7,770 nt of DNA from Chryseobacterium sp. (GTDB taxonomy: Bacteria > Bacteroidota > Bacteroidia > Flavobacteriales > Weeksellaceae): the NCBI GenBank assembly GCA_003852805.1, contig RDDY01000084.1:1-7770 (forward strand). The letters are read 5' to 3'. Shown here piece after piece: positions 1 through 5,959 of the stretch. Numbering within the stretch: the first letter of the stretch is position 1; each line of letters opens with the position of its first letter. The translations under genes were made by a program, and so were the position numbers. The notes beneath the pieces were generated by a model. The model was not told the DNA's origin and searched no databases. It saw only the letters and a program-made list of their open reading frames with translations.

Positions 1-1810
1 CGGTGGTAATCATGCGCGTAACCGTCGGTTGTTTTTTCAGGAAGTTTTCGGCTTTCTGTGTCATGATGTTGGTACGTTCGATCGATGCATCTTTCGGCAA
101 TTCGATCTGTACCAAGAATTCGCCTTTATCAGTTTTGGCGAAGAATTCACCACCGATAAAACCAAAGCCGACCAATAAGAACGAACCGAAGAACAAGGCC
201 GTCACCACGCCCAGCGTAACCGCTTTGTGGTTTAGGCACCATTTCAGCAGATTGGAAACCCAGTTGGTAAATTTATCCAGCTGTTTTTCAAAGCCGAGGA
301 TAAATCGCTCGAAGCCGTTTTTGCCGGTCAGAATTTCCAATTTGCCGTAACGCGAAGACAGCCACGGCACGATGGTAAACGAAGCCAAAAGCGACAACAA
401 GGTAGCGATAATTACCGTTACGCAGAACTGCGCCACAATGTTTGATACCAAGCCGGTGCTGAGGGCAATCGGTAAGAACACCACCACAATTACCAAGGTA
501 ATGGCCGTTACCGTAAAGCCGATTTCGGAGGCTCCGTCGTAGGCCGCTCGTACCTTTCCCTTCCCCATCTCCATGTGGCGATAAATATTCTCCAAGACCA
601 CGATAGCGTCGTCTACAAGAATCCCCACCACAAGCGACAGACCGAGCAAGCTCATCAGGTTAAGCGTATAACCCATCACATAAATACCGATAAAGGTAGC
701 GATAAGCGAGACCGGAATGGCCACCATTACGATGAGCGCGTTCCGCAAACTGTGCAAGAACAACAACATAACTGCCGCCACCAAAAAGATGGCGATCACC
801 AAGTCATGCATCACATTGTCTGCGGCGACCAAGGTAAAGGTGGAGGTATCGTTTACCACATCCAACTTCAGTCCTTGTGTTTTATAGTCGTTTTGCAGAC
901 GCGTCAGTTGCGCGCGGGTCAGCTCACTTACCTCTACCGCGTTGGCGTCGGATTGTTTTATCACCTGCATCAGGATGGCCGGCTGCTGGTTTACGCGTCC
1001 CAGCTTGTCCACATCTTTCTGAGTACTTTCCACAAAGGCAATTTCAGAAAGTCTGATTTGCGCACCGTTGCGGGTGGCTACCACCAGATTGTTAAGTTCG
1101 TCCAAGCTGCGGTACTGACCTGACAGACGGATGATGGTGTTGGACTCACGTGTCTTTACACTACCCGTCGGGAAGTCCATATTTGAGCTCAGAATTGCTT
1201 GTTGCACTTCCGGAAGCGAGATTCCGTAACCCTGCATACGCGCGGGATCCAGATTGACGCGCACTTCCCTCTCCTGTCCACCGATCAGGTTGACCTGCGC
1301 CACGCCCGGCAATCTGGAAAGGATGGGCTGAATCTGTTTGTCCAACAAGTCATAAAAGTCTGCCGAGTTCATGTTTGCCGTAGCACCGATGGTAACAATC
1401 GGCAGGTCGCTTAGGGAGAATTTCTGCAACGACGGTGCTCGTATATCGTCGGGCAAATCAGACAAGATGGCGTTTATCTCGCGCTGCGCGTCGTTGATTG
1501 CCAAGTCGGTATCGGCGCCGGTATTCAGCGTGACAATAACGACCGAGAGACTCTCGTAAGATTTGGATTCAATCTTTTTTACATTCTCCAAGGAGCCCAC
1601 GGCATCCTCCACTTTCTTTGTTACCGAGTTTTCTACCTCGCTCGGCGACGCACCCGGATAAACGGTAGAGATAGATACGACGGGAATGTCGAATTTCGGG
1701 ATTAGTTCGTAACCTAAATTCTTGTAGCTGAACAGACCGCCCAAGGTGAGCAGGGTGAACAGTACAATCACAAGCGTTGGCCGCTTGATGGATATTTCTG
1801 CTAATTTCAC
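1..1810 (-). CDS. RND efflux pump, inner-membrane transporter (HAE1/AcrB-type), N-terminal part, truncated by window edge
   Basis: This is the proton-driven pump of a tripartite efflux system. It moves substrates from the inner membrane or periplasm into the adaptor/TolC channel. I translated 603 codons, from a GTG at 1810-1808 to the window edge, with no stop. The N-terminus (VKLAEISIKRPT) leads into TM1 at about residues 11-29, then the first periplasmic loop with the family's YPGASPSEVE motif near residue 50. After it come the TM2-TM6 cluster and the start of the second periplasmic loop. TM4 carries the LVDDAIVVLENI motif. Its paired aspartates, D400 and D401, match the proton-relay Asp407/Asp408 of AcrB. 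AcrB-type pumps have about 1,030-1,050 residues, so roughly 40% at the C-terminus is missing, including the TM10 lysine. GTG is the only reasonable start: an in-frame TAA lies three codons upstream and no ATG lies between. It is the last visible gene of the operon, 41 bp after the adaptor. Substrates cannot be read from the sequence. Confidence 0.96.
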   Translation of the reverse strand, partial: MKLAEISIKRPTLVIVLFTLLTLGGLFSYKNLGYELIPKFDIPVVSISTVYPGASPSEVENSVTKKVEDAVGSLENVKKIESKSYESLSVVIVTLNTGADTDLAINDAQREINAILSDLPDDIRAPSLQKFSLSDLPIVTIGATANMNSADFYDLLDKQIQPILSRLPGVAQVNLIGGQEREVRVNLDPARMQGYGISLPEVQQAILSSNMDFPTGSVKTRESNTIIRLSGQYRSLDELNNLVVATRNGAQIRLSEIAFVESTQKDVDKLGRVNQQPAILMQVIKQSDANAVEVSELTRAQLTRLQNDYKTQGLKLDVVNDTSTFTLVAADNVMHDLVIAIFLVAAVMLLFLHSLRNALIVMVAIPVSLIATFIGIYVMGYTLNLMSLLGLSLVVGILVDDAIVVLENIYRHMEMGKGKVRAAYDGASEIGFTVTAITLVIVVVFLPIALSTGLVSNIVAQFCVTVIIATLLSLLASFTIVPWLSSRYGKLEILTGKNGFERFILGFEKQLDKFTNWVSNLLKWCLNHKAVTLGVVTALFFGSFLLVGFGFIGGEFFAKTDKGEFLVQIELPKDASIERTNIMTQKAENFLKKQPTVTRMITT

Positions 1811-1851
1811 AGTTGTTTGTTATTTAATTGATTGGGATTCTGCGGGTTTAA

Positions 1852-2925
1852 TTATTGCAGAACCCTAACTTTAGCGCCGTCTACCAGGTTGATTTGTCCG
1901 CTGGTTACCACACGCTCTCCTTCATTAAGACCGCTGACCACTTGAACTTTGTCACCAAAGACAACGCCCGTGACCACCGTTTTCAACTTAACCGTATTGT
2001 CTTTGTTCAGTACAAAGATTTGGTTGCTGCTGATGCCGTTTACAAAAGCATCTTTCGGCACCGTCAGATAAGCATGCGTTTGTCCGCCCTCGCTAGACGA
2101 GAACAATGCCGTTCCGTACATGCCGGCTTTCAGCGGACTGCTGCCGGTATTGTCTACCTCAATCTCCACAGGGAAGTTGAGCGATGCATCTGCCAAAGGC
2201 GCCACAAAGCTGATGCGGCCGTTAAACTCCTCGTTCGGCAGTACGCTCGCTTTCACTTTTATACGGTCGCCAACACGCAGATTAGCCACCTGAGCCTCGT
2301 CCACATTTACACGCAGTTTCAGTTTTGAGACGTTTACGATGTCAAACATCGGCACACCCGGAGAAACGATGGAACCCGGCTCTATATGGCGCTTGTTGAT
2401 AATTCCGTTGATGGTGGCGCGCACGTTGGTATCGTTCACGCGGATGTTGGATTGCTCCAGCTGCGCTTTGGCATTTTTCAGCTGCAGACGAGACATATCC
2501 AATTGCTGCTTGGTAACACCGCCCGATTTGTAAGCATTCTCGTAACGCTGATTGTCTACCACGGCGTTCTGATAGTTGGCCAAAGCTGTGGTGTTCTCCA
2601 CTTCCACAGCGTCTTTTTTAATGGTGGCCAGTACTTGTCCTACTTTTACGTAATCACCCTCTTTTACCAGCACGCGAACAATTCGGCCCGGTATTTCGGA
2701 CGAAAGGCTCAGCATTTGGAGCGGCTCGAAATTACCGTTGGAAGAATAGTCGGCCGACAGATGCTCATAGCGCGCCGTGGCAATGTTGACCGGCGTATCC
2801 GTGCTCTGCTCCGCCACAACAGCGGTCTCGGCCTGATTCTTTTTCTTGTTGCTTGCCAACTGATACGCGCCGAGGCCAATCAGTACGATAGCAAGGATGA
2901 TGAGTATGATATTCCCTCGTTTCAT
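1852..2925 (-). CDS. RND efflux periplasmic adaptor subunit (membrane fusion protein)
   Basis: This 357-residue protein links the RND pump to the outer-membrane channel. Residues 6-23 form one hydrophobic segment after MKRGN. With no cysteine there, the protein is probably held by an uncleaved N-terminal anchor or signal, not by a lipid. The first biotinyl-lipoyl half is at about 70-104 (IPGRIVRVLVKEGDYVKVGQ). An alpha-helical hairpin follows at about 105-165. The second lipoyl half is near 168-200 and contains INGIINKRHIEPGSIVSPG. The beta-barrel (about 205-280) and membrane-proximal domain (about 285-357, with VVSGLNEGERVVTSG) complete the MFP order. The length is typical of the family. It starts 18 bp after the channel gene and is followed 41 bp later by the pump, so co-transcription is very likely. 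It belongs to the AcrA/MexA/MdtA group; a more exact name is not justified. Confidence 0.95.
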   Translation of the reverse strand: MKRGNIILIILAIVLIGLGAYQLASNKKKNQAETAVVAEQSTDTPVNIATARYEHLSADYSSNGNFEPLQMLSLSSEIPGRIVRVLVKEGDYVKVGQVLATIKKDAVEVENTTALANYQNAVVDNQRYENAYKSGGVTKQQLDMSRLQLKNAKAQLEQSNIRVNDTNVRATINGIINKRHIEPGSIVSPGVPMFDIVNVSKLKLRVNVDEAQVANLRVGDRIKVKASVLPNEEFNGRISFVAPLADASLNFPVEIEVDNTGSSPLKAGMYGTALFSSSEGGQTHAYLTVPKDAFVNGISSNQIFVLNKDNTVKLKTVVTGVVFGDKVQVVSGLNEGERVVTSGQINLVDGAKVRVLQ

Positions 2926-2943
2926 ATGAATATTTTAACAGTA

Positions 2944-4347
2944 TTATTTGAATTTTGATTCTATGGTTCCGTTGGCCTTCCACAGCTGGACCTCAGCCAA
3001 CTTCAGCTGAAGAACAGAGTTGGAATAATTGTTCCGAGCGTTGATAAGCGCCGTCTCGGCGTCCAGCAGATCGGTCAACGATGCCAAGCCGTATTGGTAA
3101 TTGCTGCGCGTGTCGTTCAAAACATTCTCTGCCAACTGCACATTTTGCTGCTGATTTTCAATCGCAATCAGATTGTTCTCTATCTGGGTGCGTGCGTTTT
3201 GGTACTGAAGGTTCAGGCTCAGGTTGGCATCGCGGATGTCCTCATCCAGTTTATCAAGTTCTATCTGCGCCTGCTGCACTCTCGATTTTATACGGAAACC
3301 CGAGAAAACAGGGATATTCAGATTTAAACCGATGGCGGAGAAATCTGACCAATAAGTCCCCTGTTCTTTGGTGGTGAAAATCGGGAATTTGCTGCCCGTA
3401 CCGATGAAGCCGTAATTGGCCGTCAACGACAGCGAAGGATAATAAGCCGCTTCCTCTGCTTTTTTGTTGTAGGTCAGCAGTTCTTTGCGTTTGTTCAGCA
3501 GGCGGATCTCGGTCAGTTGTGCTGTGTCCAACGTACGGTCTGCCAGAATCTCGCGAGGTTCAAAGTCTTCACGCACCAAGCGGATGGGCGTTTCTATCGG
3601 CATTCCCATATAGAACTTCAGTGCGTTCTGCTGAAGCTGAACGGCATTGATCAATTGCTGTTTGCTCGTCTCCAGATTCGTCAGATTCACATTCATACGG
3701 TCGAGGTCAATCTTCTTCGCCAAGCCGTTGTCAAACAAGCTCTGAATCACGTTTTTGATTTTCCGCGTATTCGCCAAACTCGCATCGATGGTCTCCAACT
3801 GTTGTTGCTGCACAAAAACCTGATAATAGGCCGATGCTACACGTTCGATCAGCTGTTCGTTGGTCAGTTCTGCGTTAATCTGATAAAACTCGCGTGTTGA
3901 CTTTGCAGCCTTCAGCCCGATAAACACTTGCTGATTGAACAGTTGTTGATTGAGTCCCGCCGCCACGTTGCTGCCCCACTTTTGGCCGAACGGCACCAAA
4001 ACCACCGTGCCCGGAGCCCCTATGAAATCTCCCGGCAATGCACTTTTCTGCAGGATTGCGTTGTACGTCAGCGAGCCGTTTACCGCAATTTGCGGCAAGG
4101 CGTTGGAGCGTGCCTCCGTAATTTTATATTCAGCGTTTTGGATATCCAGCCGCGCCTTTCGGGCTTCTGCTTTATGTTGCAAAGCATAACGCACTGCCTC
4201 GTTCAGGCTGACTACCTCGGCCGACGCAGGGTTTACCGCTTGAACTGTGGTAAGCGAGTCTGTCTGCGCCTGCATGGGCGACGAGAAGAACACAGCCGCC
4301 AGCAGTGCTGCGGAGCTCAGTGTTGTTCCTAATTTTTTATACGACAT
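2944..4347 (-). CDS. TolC-family outer-membrane efflux channel
   Basis: This 467-residue protein is the outer-membrane exit duct of the efflux system. It has a type I signal peptide: MSYKK, a hydrophobic core at about residues 10-22, and likely cleavage after MQA (residue 27). No lipobox cysteine is present. The mature part shows two similar outer-membrane-efflux repeats, at about 45-250 and 270-460. Each has long helices rich in Q, N, A and L, as expected for the periplasmic barrel of a trimer, and beta-strand stretches such as LPQIAVNGSLTYN and YPSLSLTANYGFIG. The end of the second repeat has the typical YQYGLASLTDLLDAETAL motif. The ATG lies two bases after the repressor stop (TGA-CG-ATG), suggesting translational coupling. 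The adaptor gene starts 18 bp downstream. This tight packing assigns the channel to this pump, although TolC proteins can serve several pumps. Confidence 0.95.
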   Translation of the reverse strand: MSYKKLGTTLSSAALLAAVFFSSPMQAQTDSLTTVQAVNPASAEVVSLNEAVRYALQHKAEARKARLDIQNAEYKITEARSNALPQIAVNGSLTYNAILQKSALPGDFIGAPGTVVLVPFGQKWGSNVAAGLNQQLFNQQVFIGLKAAKSTREFYQINAELTNEQLIERVASAYYQVFVQQQQLETIDASLANTRKIKNVIQSLFDNGLAKKIDLDRMNVNLTNLETSKQQLINAVQLQQNALKFYMGMPIETPIRLVREDFEPREILADRTLDTAQLTEIRLLNKRKELLTYNKKAEEAAYYPSLSLTANYGFIGTGSKFPIFTTKEQGTYWSDFSAIGLNLNIPVFSGFRIKSRVQQAQIELDKLDEDIRDANLSLNLQYQNARTQIENNLIAIENQQQNVQLAENVLNDTRSNYQYGLASLTDLLDAETALINARNNYSNSVLQLKLAEVQLWKANGTIESKFK

Positions 4348-4349
4348 CG

Positions 4350-4943
4350 TCAGTTATTAAAAATGGTATTGATTATTATCTCTTTCCGTTGCAACAAGAG
4401 TTCATTGTACTTCTCACGGCTCAGGTTCAGGCTTTCTTCCAGCAGGGGCCGCATGCAGATGGGAAAACTCACCAACGATGCGATGTTAAGAATGAACTGC
4501 TGCAGACTTATCTCATTTACTTCGCCGGCGGCTATTGCCTCGTCCAGTTCTCGTTGCAGCGCTTCTTTAAAGCTGCTGTCGGGTCTTTGAGCATGGTAAC
4601 TGCTGCCGCGGTTGAGTTGCGTAACAATATAGATCTCCAAGTACGGATATTCCAGAGCAGAGATCAACGAATCTTCCACGTATTGCTCGACTTTTTTCCG
4701 AAGTCTTTCTTCAGAAGTAAGGATGGCCACGAAGTTTTCGCGCTGTTGCGCCAAGGCTTCCTCGAAGATGATGTTGAAAAGGTTGTCTCTGGAGCGGAAA
4801 TAGTAGTTGATCAACGTACGGTTTACTTGGGCGGCATCTGCAATTTCCTGCGTTGTAGCACCAAACCTGCCTTCTTTAAAAAAGAGGTTCTTTGCCGTCT
4901 GCCGAATCAGGGATTCCGTATCGTCTTTTTTCGCGCTTGACAT
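4350..4943 (-). CDS. TetR/AcrR-family transcriptional repressor of the efflux operon
   Basis: This 197-residue protein has the TetR-family layout. The N-terminal DNA-binding domain spans about residues 9-56, with the helix-turn-helix at about 30-49 (TTQEIADAAQVNRTLINYYF) followed by RSRDNLF, a very typical TetR-family ending. The rest is a mostly helical ligand-binding and dimerisation domain that is too divergent to predict an inducer. It is the first gene of the efflux operon on the same strand and ends two bases before the channel gene, so repressor and pump share one transcript. Family knowledge suggests it represses its own promoter and is released when a pump substrate or related molecule binds; here that is inference. 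The ATG at 4943-4941 is supported by a -7 box 25 bases upstream. Confidence 0.93.
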   Translation of the reverse strand: MSSAKKDDTESLIRQTAKNLFFKEGRFGATTQEIADAAQVNRTLINYYFRSRDNLFNIIFEEALAQQRENFVAILTSEERLRKKVEQYVEDSLISALEYPYLEIYIVTQLNRGSSYHAQRPDSSFKEALQRELDEAIAAGEVNEISLQQFILNIASLVSFPICMRPLLEESLNLSREKYNELLLQRKEIIINTIFNN

Positions 4944-4948
4944 TTTGG

Positions 4949-4966
4949 TTTAACAATTTTGTGAAA
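4949..4966. promoter_or_regulatory. Candidate TetR-family operator, 18-bp near-palindrome
   Basis: The sequence TTTAACAATTTTGTGAAA is an inverted repeat with seven of nine pairs matching; only the central T/T and one A/G pair fail. It lies between the -7 box (4969-4976) and the repressor ATG, covering the place where transcription should begin. TetR-family dimers commonly bind palindromes of this size at their own promoter. The link to this repressor is inferred from position alone, and AT-rich DNA produces such repeats by chance. Confidence 0.4.
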
Positions 4967-4968
4967 TG

Positions 4969-5000
4969 CAAATATAATAGAAAACCGCCACATCTTCCAA
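4969..5000 (-). promoter_or_regulatory. Bacteroidota-type sigma promoter of the efflux operon
   Basis: On the minus strand, TATATTTG (4976-4969) fits the -7 consensus TAnnTTTG of the Bacteroidota housekeeping sigma factor. A TTG at 5000-4998 stands 21 bases upstream, within the usual 19-21 base spacing for the -33 element. Transcription would start near 4964-4966, leaving a leader of about 20 bases before the repressor ATG. It most likely drives the whole repressor-channel-adaptor-pump operon, as the later intergenic gaps (2, 18 and 41 bp) show no comparable box. Confidence 0.7.
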
Positions 5001-5025
5001 GAAATTTTTAAAACTAAAATCTTGG
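4997..5025. repeat. Inverted repeat CCAAGA-N17-TCTTGG over the -33 region
   Basis: Perfect six-base arms lie at 4997-5002 and 5020-5025, separated by 17 AT-rich bases. The left arm coincides with the TTG of the proposed -33 element for the efflux operon. It could be a second regulator site or a coincidence; the spacing is long for a single TetR dimer. It does not look like a terminator, as it lacks a compact GC stem and a T-tract. Confidence 0.3.
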
Positions 5026-5053
5026 GAAAATGCACCTGTTTTTTCTCGGCTTG

Positions 5054-5071
5054 AACCCGCTAACGCGGGCT
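5054..5071 (-). other. Short hairpin just after the ABC ATPase stop codon
   Basis: AACCCGC and GCGGGCT flank a four-base TAAC loop. In the minus-strand RNA this gives a seven-pair stem with one G-U wobble, one base after the ATPase stop codon (5075-5073). Its position suits a transcription terminator or 3'-end stabiliser for the ATPase mRNA. However, the bases that follow it (CAAGCCGAG, then A-rich) give no U-tract, so intrinsic termination is doubtful. Confidence 0.4.
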
Positions 5072-5072
5072 A

Positions 5073-5783
5073 TTAAAAATCAGACCGTTCATCTGTGTAA
5101 AAGCGGAAGGCTTCTTCCAAGGTTTTGAATTTTGAGAGAAAAGCTTCGATGGGTAAATCTTTGATGATTTTTCCATGATGAATCAGGACCACTCGCGTGC
5201 AGAGCGCCTCGACTTCCTGCAGAACGTGGGTGCTGAAAATAACCGTACGGTCTACGGCGGTTTCTTTGATCAGATTGCGTATTTCGATAATCTGATTCGG
5301 GTCCAATCCGTTTGTCGGCTCATCCAAAATCAGCAGTTCGGGTTCGTGGATCAAGGCTTGGGCAAGCCCCACGCGTTGTCGGTAACCCTTCGACAATTGA
5401 TTTATTTTCTTGTCTTGTTCGGGGTTCAGACCTACCAAGCCTATAACCTCTGCAATCCTGCGGCGCGGGCATTTGTGAATATCGGCAACAAATTGCAGGT
5501 ATTCTTTCACATACATATCCACATAAAGCGGATTGTTTTCGGGCAAGAAACCAATATTCTTCTTCACATCCAACGGATGCTTCGATAGTTTGGTACCATT
5601 GAAGAGCACCTTACCTTCCTCAACATCCAGTACACCGGCAACGGTCTTCATCAAAGTCGATTTGCCCGCGCCGTTCGGGCCCAGCAAGCCTACAATTTCA
5701 TTCTTGTTAAATTCCAGATTGATGTCGCAGAGCGCGCTTTGTCCGCCGTATTTTTTGCTGAGGTTGATGATTTGTAGAGCCAT
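5073..5783 (-). CDS. ABC transporter ATP-binding protein, GldA-like
   Basis: This 236-residue ATPase, counted from the ATG at 5783, powers an ABC transporter from the cytoplasmic side. Walker A is GPNGAGKST (35-43), the signature is LSKGYRQR (130-137), Walker B is LLILDEP (150-156), the D-loop is GLD (159-161) and the switch histidine is in STH (184-186). The Q-loop position reads LPENNPLY (80-87), with glutamate in place of glutamine. That variant, with LPENNPLYVDMYVKEYL and KINQLSKGYRQRVGLAQAL, closely resembles GldA, the ATPase linked to gliding motility in Flavobacterium. GldA proteins are, from memory, nearer 300 residues, so this copy lacks the C-terminal extension. No permease gene is adjacent; gldA is also separate from gldFG in Flavobacterium, so this does not decide the matter. 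An in-frame ATG at 5813 would add ten residues (MRYFCSRTTF), but it lies upstream of the -7 box, so 5783 is preferred. A general drug or lipid exporter ATPase is the alternative. Confidence 0.9.
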   Translation of the reverse strand: MALQIINLSKKYGGQSALCDINLEFNKNEIVGLLGPNGAGKSTLMKTVAGVLDVEEGKVLFNGTKLSKHPLDVKKNIGFLPENNPLYVDMYVKEYLQFVADIHKCPRRRIAEVIGLVGLNPEQDKKINQLSKGYRQRVGLAQALIHEPELLILDEPTNGLDPNQIIEIRNLIKETAVDRTVIFSTHVLQEVEALCTRVVLIHHGKIIKDLPIEAFLSKFKTLEEAFRFYTDERSDF

Positions 5784-5799
5784 AAAAGTAGTTCTGCTG

Positions 5800-5830
5800 C
5801 AAAAATAGCGCATTATAAAGACTCTTCAGA
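5800..5830 (-). promoter_or_regulatory. Bacteroidota-type promoter of the GldA-like ATPase
   Basis: TATTTTTG on the minus strand (5807-5800) fits the -7 consensus TAnnTTTG. TCTG (5830-5827), 19 bases upstream, matches the -33 TTTG in three of four positions. Transcription would begin near 5795, about a dozen bases before the ATG at 5783. The box lies inside the reading frame that opens at 5813, which argues that the first ten codons of that frame are not translated. Confidence 0.65.
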
Positions 5831-5946
5831 TGACATGATGTTGATTATGGAAATTACAATAAAAGTTAATTTTAAAGCAAGTCGTAATATATTAAAGACA
5901 ATAAAAAAATCATAATCGCAAGCATTAAACAGTAATTAAAAAAAAT
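5831..5946. other. AT-rich divergent intergenic region
   Basis: This stretch between the ATPase promoter and the dehydrogenase promoter is strongly AT-rich and has no credible reading frame. It contains a perfect ten-base palindrome, TAATATATTA, at 5885-5894. It also contains TAATT and AATTA arms around an A-run just upstream of the E1 -7 box. A regulator could bind here, but in DNA this AT-rich such repeats are expected by chance. No RNA gene or riboswitch is recognisable. Confidence 0.5.
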
Positions 5947-5954
5947 TATCTTTG
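5947..5954 (+). promoter_or_regulatory. -7 promoter box of the E1 dehydrogenase gene
   Basis: TATCTTTG matches TAnnTTTG exactly. It ends only five bases before the ATG at 5960, so the transcript should start within a base or two of the start codon. No clear TTTG is found 19-21 bases upstream, so the -33 element is weak or an activator contributes. Confidence 0.6.
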
Positions 5955-5959
5955 CGAAT

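Noticed and set aside
575..1123. 182-codon plus-strand open frame
   Set aside because: It is antisense to the RND pump, which translates cleanly with its TM4 aspartate motif in this region. The frame's composition is full of H, Q and R and shows no domain.
2386..2958. 190-codon plus-strand open frame, and another at 1855-2328
   Set aside because: Both are antisense to the adaptor gene, which shows complete MFP domain order, and neither has recognisable motifs.
2765..2983. 72-codon minus-strand frame overlapping the adaptor start
   Set aside because: It is an out-of-frame reading of the adaptor and the end of the channel gene. It has no domain, and the true adaptor frame carries the membrane anchor and lipoyl domain.
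4305..4940. 211-codon plus-strand open frame
   Set aside because: It is the antisense shadow of the TetR repressor gene, whose helix-turn-helix is unmistakable.
5885..5894. Perfect palindrome TAATATATTA as a regulator site
   Set aside because: It is only A and T in a very AT-rich spacer, where such palindromes arise readily by chance. I kept it only as part of the intergenic description.
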